A DNA stretch of 64,000 bases from Eutreptiella sp. 'Long Island Sound 2002' (lineage: Eukaryota; Euglenozoa; Euglenophyceae; Eutreptiales; Eutreptiaceae), in assembly GCA_964036045.1 (NCBI GenBank), contig OZ038383.1, positions 67,337,725 through 67,401,724 of the forward strand, written 5' to 3'. Below the pieces are notes generated by a model. The model was not told the DNA's origin. It made no database searches and saw nothing but the letters and a program-made list of their open reading frames with translations. The position numbers and the translations under genes were made by a program. Of this stretch, positions 1 to 8,934 are shown one piece after another (the first letter of the stretch is position 1; every line of letters begins with the position of its first letter).

Positions 1-746
1 GGCCGCTCAGGAGAACAACAGCGGAGATCCAGACCGCCTTGTCCTCGGGCCAGTGACCGCAGTGCCACCACCCGTTCCACGCCCCCGGTGCCCGTCCACA
101 CACATGGGGACGGGGGGGGGGGGAAGGGGCCGCTGCCCCTGGCGCCTCCTGGGGGCCCTTGGAGCGCCGGCTGTGGCTAGAACCCGCTAGCTGCCAGCAG
201 GTGGTGCCTTGGGTCCTGCGCCCGCCGTCTTGCCGCTCGCTGCTACCGCGTGGGGGGTCGTCGATGCGGCGTTGCGTTTCGCCGCTGTGGTCGTGGGCGT
301 GGCTTGGGCCGCAGTGGCTGCCCCGGTCCGCGCGGCGGCCGCGGGGGCCGGTTCGCCTCGTGACTCCGCCAGCTCGCGGCGGAGGATGTTGATTACGCCC
401 TCAAGGGACGTGATTTGGCGTTGGAGCAAGGCGATCATAACCTGCTCCGCAGTTTGGGGGGGCAGGGGGCGGCTGGGCGGGTCGGCTGCCTCCCTTGCCC
501 CCCTTGGAGCGGCAGCAGCTGCGCGTCGCCGCCCCCTCGTCGATAGCCGCGGGCGGTGCGCCCGCGAGAAAGGGTGCCAATGCTGCATTGTAGGGCGCTG
601 TAGGAGGGCGGCCAGCTGGGTGGCCCATCGTGCGCACAGCGCGAGGGCGAGAGAAGGGGGAGACGCGGGAGCACCAAAAGAGAAAACAAGAAGATTGCGG
701 ATGAGCTAGGCAGCCTCACCACGTGCAGGTTCACAATAAGAGGCCT
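1..746 (-). mobile_element. LINE-A copy M, 5' part of a non-LTR retrotransposon (continues off the left edge)
   Basis: Read on the minus strand, this block starts at about 746 with the same 5' leader as the plus-strand copy at 4313: a CTT/CTC-TTGTGAAC segment, then CACGTGGTGRGGCTGCC. It then enters the same ORF1. Immediately upstream of the 5' end (plus positions 747-785) is the satellite sequence CGTATTCACGTGTTTTTT, so the element sits in the satellite. The element reaches position 1 without a 3' end, so the rest lies outside the window. GC content is far above that of the flanking satellite. Confidence 0.8.
187..628 (-). pseudogene. LINE-A ORF1 N-terminal part, frameshifted
   Basis: This is the 5' ORF1 of copy M. 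The ATG at 628-626 begins a peptide containing ALAPFLAGAPPAAIDEG, which matches ALAPFLMGAVPATIDEG in the plus-strand copy near 4500. After a frameshift the reading continues as LLQRQITSLEGVINILRREL (plus-strand copy: SLQRQIASLEGVINTLRREL). The leucine spacing in that stretch suggests a short coiled coil of the kind used for trimerisation in LINE ORF1 proteins (family knowledge, inferred here). An Ala/Thr-rich low-complexity tail follows. The two frames do not join without a shift, so this copy is not functional. The function as an RNA-binding gag-like protein is inferred from position only, because no RNA-binding motif is visible. Confidence 0.65.
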
Positions 747-1065
747 AAAAAACACGTGAATACGGCCTAAAACATGCTTTACATACCATGGATGTTGATT
801 TTAGGTGATCATGGTATCAAAAAAACTAAGTTTCCAAAAACTTCCAATTTTGAGCTGACCAGGGTGAAAAGCTGCATGAGCAGCTTGTGTACCAATTCCT
901 TTTGAGACCCCCCCTCGACAACCCCCCCCCCCCCCGCAACCGAAAGGTGAAAAAAATGTAAATGCGGCTCAAAACATGCTTAACATACATTGGATGGTAT
1001 TCGGTAATTTCGAAAAACTTCGATTTTTGAGCTGCCCACGGTGAAAAATCTGTATGAGCAGGTTT
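747..1065 (-). repeat. AT-rich satellite, monomers in minus orientation
   Basis: Reverse-orientation monomers carry the satellite landmarks in reverse complement: AAACATGCTTT..., TTCGAAAAACTTCGATTTTT, GAGCTGCCCA and GGTGAAAAA. The orientation flips at about 1065, where GTATGAGCAGGT meets TTCACCCTGGGCAGCTC. Confidence 0.85.
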
Positions 1066-2527
1066 CACCCTGGGCAGCTCAAAAATCCAACTTTTCGAAA
1101 CTTGTTTTTCTGATACCATGATCAGCTAAAGTGACCATCCAAGCTATGTAAAGCATGTTTTAGGCCGCACTTATGTTTTTTTCGCCTTATTAGGGTTTTG
1201 AGTGCGGGGGGCGGGGGGGTTCCCAAGGGATAGGCACACGACCTGCTAATGCAGTTTCTCAGTCCGGGCAACTCAAAAATCGAAGTTTTCGAAACTTATT
1301 TTTTTGATTTTGTGATCACCTAAAATGACCATCCAAGATACCTAAAGCATGTTTTAGGCCGTATTGATGTAGTTTTTACCCTTTTTTGTGTATTTTGTGT
1401 TTGGGGTAGATTCTCTACGAGGTGGACTTGCCGAAGGCAGTACAATTTTCATTTTTGAGCCGCTGACGCTAGAAAACTGTACGAGCAGGTTGTGCCCCCC
1501 CCCCCCCCCCCGCGCAATAAGGTGAAAAACACATAAATACGGCCTGAAACATGCTTTACTTACGTTGGATGGTCATATTGTGTGGTCACACTAACAAACA
1601 AAAATTTCGAAAACTTTGATTTTTGAGTTGCACGGGCTGAAAAACTGCAAAAGCAGCTTGTGGGCCGGCCCATTCACTCATGTGAGCCATTATTGGTGGA
1701 AACAATCATTTCGCGTCTTTGGCACGGGTTGCGACCGGCCGTCAACAAGGCTACAAACTTCCAAAAAACGTACGGGCTAACACCTGCTTCTTGATGGTCA
1801 TTATAGGTGATCACAATATCAAAAAAATAAGTTTCAAAAACTTCGAGCTGTCCAAGGCGAACAGTTGCATGAGCAGATTGTGCACCAATCCCTTGTGAGA
1901 CCCCCCCCCCCCCTCGCCACCTATTCCCAAATGAGGTGACCATCTAGGGTATGCAAAGCAAGTTTTAGGCTTCAATTCCGTGTTTTTCACCTCATTTAGG
2001 TGCGCGGGGGGGGTCTCCCAAGGGATTGGTACACAACTTGCGAATGCACTTTTTCACCCTTGGCGGCTCAAAAGTCGCAATTTCCTAAATTTTTTTTTGA
2101 TGTGTGATAACCTAAATTGACCATCCAAGGTATGCAAAGCATGTTTTAGGCCGTATTTACGTGTTTTTCACCTTGTTTGGGCATTATTGGGTGCGGGGGA
2201 GGGGGGGTCCCCCAAGCGATTGGTACACCACCAGCTTATGCAGTTTTCACCTTGGACAGCTCAAAAATTGAAGTTTTCGAAACTTATTTTTTTGATATTG
2301 TGCCCACCTAAAATGACCATCCAAGATATATAAAGCATCTCTGAACCCGTATTTCTGTCGTTTTCCCCCTATTTTGTGTGTGTGTTGCTTGGGGTGGATT
2401 TGCTGCGAGGTGGACTTGCCGTAGGTAATGGAATTTTCCAAAACTAATTTTTTTTGATATTTCGACCATCCAAAATGATCAAATATCTTTAGCAAAGCGT
2501 GTTTTAGCCCTTTTTTGTGTGTTTTTC
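1066..2527 (+). repeat. AT-rich satellite, about 180-200 bp monomers
   Basis: Tandem diverged monomers. Landmarks in order are GCATGTTTTAGGCC, GTATTTACGTGTTTTTCACC, a G-run, CCCAAGGGATTGGTACACAA, CTGCAGTTTTTCACCC, CAGCTCAAAAATCGAAG, TTTTCGAAACTTATTTTTTT and GACCATCCAAGCTATGTAAA. GCATGTTTTAGG recurs at 1153 and 1348 (195 bp apart). Some monomers are a variant containing GCGAGGTGGACTTGCCG (about 1420 and 2405). A segment near 1540-1960 is in opposite orientation to its neighbours. No gene is visible in this stretch. Confidence 0.9.
1660..1757 (-). repeat. Inserted module inside the satellite, shared with 25645-25745
   Basis: A roughly 90-bp module containing CGCGAAATGATTGTTTCCAC in reverse complement matches 25645-25745 in the opposite orientation. 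It is not part of the ordinary satellite monomer. Confidence 0.7.
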
Positions 2528-4291
2528 CGGCCTCTTGTTGTGCACCTACACGTGGTGAGGCTGTTTGAGCCGAGCCATAACCACCATGTCCTCGCCCCAG
2601 GGGGGCCCTTTCGAAGGGGGAGCTCCCGGGGCCGTAAGCCGCTACCTCTGTGGCTATGACGACCCCCGCCGTGGGTGCGTCTTGCTGGGGGGGCAGCCGG
2701 TCGTGCTTCACCCGGGACGGCTGCTCTCCGTATATGAAGCCCAATGAGGCATCCCGGGCAACGGCTCCGTGACCTTCGTTTGCCCGGGGGCAATTTCTTT
2801 GGGCCTTCGGCACCCTTGCGTTGCCCACATCGACTACGTCAAATACATGGATGACATCAATGACTCCGACATCACGAGCAATGCGGCAATGGCACTGCGG
2901 TTGGCACCCGCTTCCCATCGGGGGCATCAGGGTGCCTTGCCCGGCGGTGGGGCTGGCCGCTGGCCTTCCCTACGCCCCGCGACGGCGGCCACTCCGGCGG
3001 CATTGGCGAAGCCGGCGGCTGCGAGCCGCCGCCAAACCGCACAGCAGCGGCCTTACACCGCAAAGCGGTCAGGGTGGCGGCCACACTAGCTGTTGTTTCT
3101 CGGGCAGCCATCGCTGGACCTTTGGGGTGCCGGGGGCTGTGAGGGGACGCATCCCCCACCAGCCCGGCCCCACAGGTGCTGCTTGGCATGGAGTCCTGGG
3201 CCGACCTCGTGGGCGTTGACGATGCGGCAGCGGAGAATGCTGCGGCGAGGGGCAGTGTCGCCCCCTCCAACCCCAGGCTGGGTGTAGCTGACATTTGGGG
3301 TAGCCATCGGGCTACATATGGTGCGGGCGTTGTGGGGGGCTCAATGGCAGAGCGCTGCCAGAGGACTAGGGCCTTGTGCTGAAGAGGCCCTAAGGACTGC
3401 CTCCTCGCCCCTCCCCTAACCTTACCCTGGGGCAGGGAAGGGCAGAGTGCGGGGAGGGGGGAGGGCTTGGGTACCCTCACCCCTCCCCCCACCAAAATTG
3501 ACAGTAGGGGAAGGTCAAGACCTCTCCCTGCCGGCAGCACGGTGCCCCAACGGTGGGGTGTCCCAATTGTTGCCCCTCCCCCAAGGGGTGGTGATGGGGG
3601 GAGATCACAACTTACCCTTGCCGTGTGGCAGGATGTCCACAGGGATGCGATCAGAGGGGGCAGTGAAGGAGCGGGGTGTGCGGCAGCAACCCCAAAGCGG
3701 GGGGAGGGGGACCGCAACCACCCCCTCCTTGCTACGGAAGGAATGGGGGACGACAACCCCCCACTCGGGCAAGATCATAACTTCCCCGTACCCGGGACAA
3801 TTGATGCACGCGGGGGCACATTCCATCCCGAGGCAGGTTATGGTGGCTGCTTCAAACTACGGGGAGGGGGGTTCGCCCTACCCCCATCCGCCGTGCTCGA
3901 CGGCACGAGTGAGGAGGTCTTCCAGTGGGAGGAGGGGGACCGCAAACGCCCCCACCCTAACCGGGCGGAAATTGTTGGCGCGGCGCAGGGCCTAGGCCTG
4001 CGGCCAGCCCGGGGTGGGCAGGCACGCGCCGCAGGCGGGGATGATAGGTTTGCCTCGCGAAGATGCGGAAGTGCCGGCAAAGCAGTCTAGGGTGAGATGG
4101 AGGGCGCCCCGTAGGGCGTACGACAGGGCGAGCATGGAGGAACTTAGTCGCCTCCTGCTCTTCCCTCCTGGCAGCCGTACAAGCATAGGCGGGGGCTTGT
4201 AGGGCAGGCCACGGGCACCTGACCTGGACTGGGCCCACCACCCCGCCCCTCGACCTCTGTACATATTCCAGTGGACGCTAAAAGACGAATG
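2528..4291 (+). mobile_element. Short non-autonomous relative of LINE-A
   Basis: The 5' end at about 2528 follows satellite CCCTTTTTTGTGTGTTTTTC and begins with the LINE-A leader (CCTCTTGTTGTGCAC, then CACGTGGTGAGGCTG). The 3' end carries the LINE-A terminal block (CCCCTCGACCTCTGTACAT, then AAAAGACGAATG) and stops at 4291. The 1.7 kb between the ends is very GC-rich and shows neither the LINE-A ORF1 coiled coil nor endonuclease or RT motifs. It does hold an interrupted reading frame at 2565-3089 that I do not recognise. The arrangement, shared termini with an unrelated middle, is what a parasite of the LINE-A machinery would look like. Relation to LINE-A is visible; the non-autonomous status is inferred. 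Confidence 0.65.
2565..3089 (+). pseudogene. Unrecognised interrupted reading frame inside the short LINE-A relative
   Basis: One frame stays open from 2565 to 3089 except for a TGA at 2745-2747. It reads through peptides such as LSVYEAQ and HIDYVKYMDDINDSD before turning into Ala/Arg-rich sequence. The first part looks more protein-like than the other five frames, but I recognise no domain. A long minus-strand frame (2872-3756) overlaps it and is compositionally GC-driven. It could be the remnant of an element-specific gag-like ORF or simply GC-rich open sequence. Confidence 0.3.
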
Positions 4292-4425
4292 CCCTCTTTG
4301 TGTGTTTTTCAAGCTTTTTGTTGTGAACTTGCACGTGGTGGGGCTGCCTAGCTGAGCTTCAACTTTCTTGTCTCTTGGTTCGGCGCTTTTGCGTCTCCGT
4401 TTCCCTTCTCCCGTGCGCCTTGAGC

Positions 4426-6727
4426 ATGATGGGTGACCAAGAGGGGCTAGCCACCCAGCTGGCTGCCGTCCTACAGCGCCGCGTGGTCTTTACGGCCATA
4501 GGCGCGGCACTCGCTCCTTTTCTCATGGGCGCTGTGCCCGCAACCATCGACGAGGGGCCGCCACACAGCCGCTCCCGTTCCAAGGGGCGTAAGGGGGTGG
4601 TGGTCCCGCCCAGCCTCCCTCCCCTCCCCCCACCGCTGAGCAAGCGATGTTCGCCTCGCTGCAGCGGCAGATTGCGTCCCTCGAAGGCGTGATCAACACC
4701 CTCCGCCGCGAGCTGGCGGAGTCGCGGGGCAAGCCAGCCTCGGCACCGCAGCGCCATGGCGGGGCGACCGCGGCGGCACGGGCCGCAACAACGGCGACGA
4801 CAATGACGACCACGATTTCGAAGTCGACTAAGACAACGCTAGCCAATCAAATGGGTGCCCCCAGATCTCGGGCGGCACCTGGCAGCCGGCGGGACTAGAC
4901 CCCAACCGCCGCCCCGGGAACCTCCAGGCGCAGCACACGGCGGCTGCACCCCGGAGCTCCCCGTCCGCTCCTCACCGGTACCCGTGTGTGTGGACTGGTA
5001 CCGGCTCTGGCCAGCGAAGCCTGGAGCACCGCAATAGGTGTCTCTGTTGGTCGGGGCATCTCCCCCCCCCCCCCTTCCCCACCTCGCAGCGTTACTGGGC
5101 TCGGGAAGACATCAAGATAGCCAAGGGCAACATCAATTTGTGGGGGGATGGGGGGCGTTGAAAAGGGATCCGCCCCCCTCCGCCCCCCCCTGGCGGCATG
5201 ACCTATGCCTCGGCGACACGATCTGTTGTGCGAGGGTCCCGCCCGGGTGCAGCACGGGTGGTGGCGGCCGTTGGCTGTGCTAAGGCAGCGCCCCCGCTGA
5301 TACAACCCACGGCTGCTGCTCTTTGGGCCGTGCTGCCTTCGACGACGGCGGTGCAGATGCACCGCCTTTACCAAAATGAGTCCCGGGACACAATCCGGGA
5401 ACAGGGCATCACCCAAATCACGCCAGGGCGACACCCGGCGGAGTGGAAAGAGCCCTCCGAAGAGGGGGGCCTGCGATGTGTGTCTTTTGTGGGCTGCATG
5501 GTCCACAAGGCCCACATTGCGGCTGAGGCTGGCATCACGGCGCATGACGGCGTCCAGCGGGTCACGGCGCTGGTGCAGGTCCATGATGGCAGCAAGGCGG
5601 CCCCCACGCTGGCGACCGTGTTGTAGGCTCTCCGCCGCCGAAAAACTAGCCTTGCGCTGCCGGGCACTTCCCTGCATGGCGTGGTCCGGACCGAGCGCCA
5701 GCCGTGGGAGACGGGAGCCCGGAGGTGGTGGACCACGCTCCGCCAGCGCATGTCTTGCAACTCGTGTGGGGACGTATCCCGGAGGACGCCGAGCGGGAGG
5801 CTGCCGAGCTCCTAGATGTTGACCCCGCGCCGCTAGACCCCCTGCCGTCCACGGTCAAGGTCATCTGCGTCCCGGACCCAGCAGTTCTGTCCGATGCCGA
5901 CTTGCGCCGCCTCCATGTGGGCGCTTTTGGCAAAGACCACGCGTGGCGGCACCTCAAGCCGCTCATTTGGGCGGCCTTGCTGCACCCCCCGCCCATGCAG
6001 GCGGCGGTACGAGGATCGAGGGTGGAGTTCTTAGCCGATCTCCTGACGGAGGTAGTGCCGCTCGCTATGCGCGCCATCGGCAAGCCCGGGGCGTACACTT
6101 CCGGCCGTGGATTGTCACGGGCGCCGCCTGCCAGCACCCCGCGTACGTGTTGTGGTACCAGCAGCCACCGGAGGGCCGCGGGCCCTCCCCGGAGGTGTGG
6201 AAGACCCTCACCGAGGACCAAGAGCTCCTGTCGCTGTTCGTGGGGTTAGTGGACGGAGGTGCCCACAGCAAGTGGGGGTCCGCGTCTGGGGGACCAAGCC
6301 GGTGGACCCCACGATGGTGGCGCACATCGCCGCCCTGCTAGGCCCACCCGCCTTGACACAGACAACTTTTTTGCGGGTCCAGCGCTGCCCGGCGTAATTC
6401 AGTCCGGCAGTGGACGAGTATGCGCAGCTCCGGCGCTACGCCAAGGAGGATTTTGGGTCGGAGGTGAACATCCGCGTCCACCGCTGCACCCAATTGGCCC
6501 ACAGCACCCTGGAACGGCCGGTCTTTGACCTCAAGCTAGAGGGGGTGCCTGAGGAGTGGCAGAGCGTCTGGCTGGGTGCGCCCAACACCCGGCTCCTGGA
6601 CCGCCTCGAAGGGGATCCGGGGGGGGGGGGGGGGGAGCCCCAGAAGCCCCGGACCACACAGCGAAATTGGCCATGGCCGAGCGGAGTCGGCGGGTAGTCC
6701 ACGTGGATGAGGAGGATGAGGACATTC
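4426..6727 (+). pseudogene. LINE-A ORF1 (gag-like), frameshifted
   Basis: The first ATGs (4426 and 4429) open MMGDQEGLATQLAAVLQRR, followed by the ALAPFLMGAVPATIDEG block conserved in copy M and, in another frame, the probable coiled coil SLQRQIASLEGVINTLRREL (about 4656-4716). Further protein-like stretches continue in shifting frames: 5330-5626 (around LYQNESRDTIREQGITQI), 5704-6110 (VWGRIPEDAEREAAELLDVD), 6090-6260 (GAACQHPAYVLWYQQPPEG) and 6410-6640 (EYAQLRRYAKEDFGSEVN). The frame ends near HVDEEDEDIL at about 6727. At least four frameshifts are needed to connect these, so no full protein can be made. The product is presumed to be a nucleic-acid-binding gag-like protein from its position before the endonuclease/RT ORF. 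Confidence 0.6.
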
Positions 6728-6734
6728 TTTAATG

Positions 6735-7838
6735 TTCTGCGCCCTCCTCCTCCTAACCTGCCCCGTTCCGGGGCGCTCCTTTGTGGGGGAGGATCTGTTT
6801 CGCAAGGAATGCACTGGCACACCAGGATCCCCACCCCTCTGGCCGGCGCATTCCGGATGCCCCCCCCCTCCCCCGGGATTCCATGGGAGCCCCCCACGAT
6901 GCCTGCCAGCCCGAGGCCCCGGCCCAGGCGCGCATTACTTGGTGTGCGACCGCCATGAGGCGGGTTTCGGAGATCAGCACCACGTCCACTTGCCACTCGG
7001 CGACCGTGTGCCAGAGTTGGCGCAGGGACGTCACATTGGCGTGTGCCACGCACAGCGGCCCAGGGTGGGGTTCCACGTCCCCGCAGCGCAGGAGCAGAAG
7101 GAGGGGGGGTCCCGTTAGCACCCCACCGAGACGGGGGGAGGAGCGGATCAGCCACGGCTGCCCGGTTGCACCCACAAAGTCAACTGCCATCGGTCACAGG
7201 GCGCGAAGGGAGGGGCCAAAGGGGGGGGCAGCAAAGCATGCCTGCAGGTCAGCCATAGCTCCTGGGCCAGACGGACCCGTTCCACCGTGGTCAAGCGGTC
7301 GGTGGAGGTCACCACCCCAAGGCGGGCGCGCCGTCGCCTCCGGCTGCTGGGCATCCCACCCCCTGTTGCTCCCCGGTCAGGCGGCACTGGCTGTCTGCCC
7401 GACTCGTGGACGCTTCCGCTCCCGGCGGGGGGGGGGGAGCCCCGTGGCACATTTTTCGTCAGGCTCGGTGCGAGGGGTAGCCGCAGTGCCGCGGCGGCTG
7501 TGTCCCCTACCATACCGCCACCGCCCCACTCCAGCGTGGGGCCCCCTGCCACCGCCCAGGCGAGCCCCCCTCCCCCCCCCCCCGGGTGGGACTCAGGGCC
7601 ATCACCTCGCCCCGGGGCGCCCTCTTGGGCCGTGGGCGTATGGACACGCTCCTGCCGGGTAGGGGGTCTGGACCCTCCTGGGGCCACCCCGAAGGGGGGG
7701 GTCATCGGTGCTGGGTGTTCCGCCATCACCACCACCACAAGCCCTGGGTGTGACCGGCAAGGCGCCGAGGGGGGGGGGGGGGGTAGGCTGGTCGCCGCTC
7801 CCCCACTGCTCACCACTGAGGTCCGTGCCAGCCACTAA
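6735..7838 (-). pseudogene. LINE-A ORF2 start with 2A-like motif and endonuclease N-terminus, inverted
   Basis: On the minus strand, a Pro-rich leader (7816-7200) runs into a hydrophobic LLLLL stretch and the motif GDVEPHPGP (7082-7056). This is followed by NVTSLRQLWHTVAEWQVDVV and LISETRL, the typical start of an apurinic-type LINE endonuclease. The motif resembles the ribosome-skipping 2A signature D-x-E-x-N-P-G-P, found at the head of several LINE ORF2 proteins (established for other LINEs). Here the critical Asn is His, so skipping is doubtful. The block then reads GGVGILV-like endonuclease sequence and ends near 6740. It is antisense to ORF1 and RT of the same element. After mental re-inversion it would sit directly between ORF1 and the next block. 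Confidence 0.75.
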
Positions 7839-8930
7839 GGGCAGGCTGCCACGCTCAGGTAGAGGGTCGTGCGGAGGCGGCGGAGTGACTCCAACGGGGC
7901 TAGCCGGTCATGCGTGCCGTCCAACTCCAGACTGGTATACTCCGGGCCCAGCGCGCGGAGTCTTCTAAGGCGACGGCAAAGCACCGTCCACACCTTACCG
8001 CAACTTGGTCGGCATCGCACCCACGCCACGCGCCGTCCGCTCCAGCCAGTTGAGGACGGTCCGGAGGGGACCCTGTGGCGCTTGGATGCGCGCCACGCGG
8101 CAGGTGAGCGGCCCCTTGGTGTCCCGGCGCTGCTTGGGGCAAAGGTGCACCTCACAGAGCAAGTGGTCGGTTCCTCTACCCCGAGAAAGGTGTGGGGGGG
8201 CCAGCGGTAAGGCGGCCCGAGCCGGGAGGGAGTCCGGGGGAATGTCCGGGCTGGCAATGGCGGGGAGGGCTTGTTCCGCTGCCGTGGTCCAGAAGGCCCA
8301 GGCCCAGTCTACAACCCCCGTGGATAGGGACGCTTGCCACCCGGCCTCTAGGGGTTCCAGGAGGCATTGCGTGAGGAGGAGCCGCATATGTTCCTCCCGC
8401 CGGGCCAGCGCAACAGGCTTGGGGCGGACGACCTTCACCATCCGCTGAGACGCGCCCTTTGTGTGCAGATCAAAACGCATCGGGGTGTGGCCAGGGATGG
8501 CCCCACGCGGTAGTAGCTCCACTGCATGGAGCAGCGCTACGAGCCGCGTGTCGACCAGCAGCCCGTCTATGCGCCAGGGGCGCGTGCCCTCCGGGCCCCG
8601 GTACGAGCAGAGAGGGTCCCGCCCGAAGGCGGACAACACATCAAGGTCCGCGTCCAGCAGCCGGCGGACGAGGAGGGACGCCAGGCGAGGGGGCGCAGCA
8701 CGTAGTTGAGGTCAAAGTTGAAGTCCCCCCCCACCAGCCTGGGGGGCTGCCCCGTGGCGCGCCAGGTACTGTGTGGCCTACTCCCACACGACCCGGTTGA
8801 GGGCCGGCTAGGAGGAGACGCCGTAAACCGCCTTGGCATGCAGGGACTCCGCTCCCAGCCCCAAGCCCACCAGGACATGGCACCAGCGGGTGGAGTGCCA
8901 CAGGGCCAATGGGGGGGCCCAAGTCCTCGG
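7839..8930 (-). pseudogene. LINE-A endonuclease C-terminal half and linker, inverted
   Basis: The minus strand starts near 8930 with ALWHSTRWCHVLVGLGLGAE, passes the endonuclease signature GGDFNFDLNY (8731-8702), then RIDGLLVDTRL and GHTPMRFDLH, the usual substrate-binding end of AP-type endonucleases. A helical linker follows (LRRLRALGPEYTSLELDGTH) and ends near 7840. This is the continuation of the 6735-7838 block, but it lies upstream of it on the minus strand. The two blocks are therefore each inverted in place rather than as one segment. Frameshifts separate the GGDFN part from the RIDG part. Endonuclease identity is well supported by motifs; activity is not expected. Confidence 0.75.
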
Positions 8931-8934
8931 GGAG

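Noticed and set aside
2872-3756. 294-codon minus-strand frame in the short LINE-A relative
   Set aside because: Very GC-rich, Pro/Ala/Ser-dominated, with overlapping open frames on the other strand. No motif.
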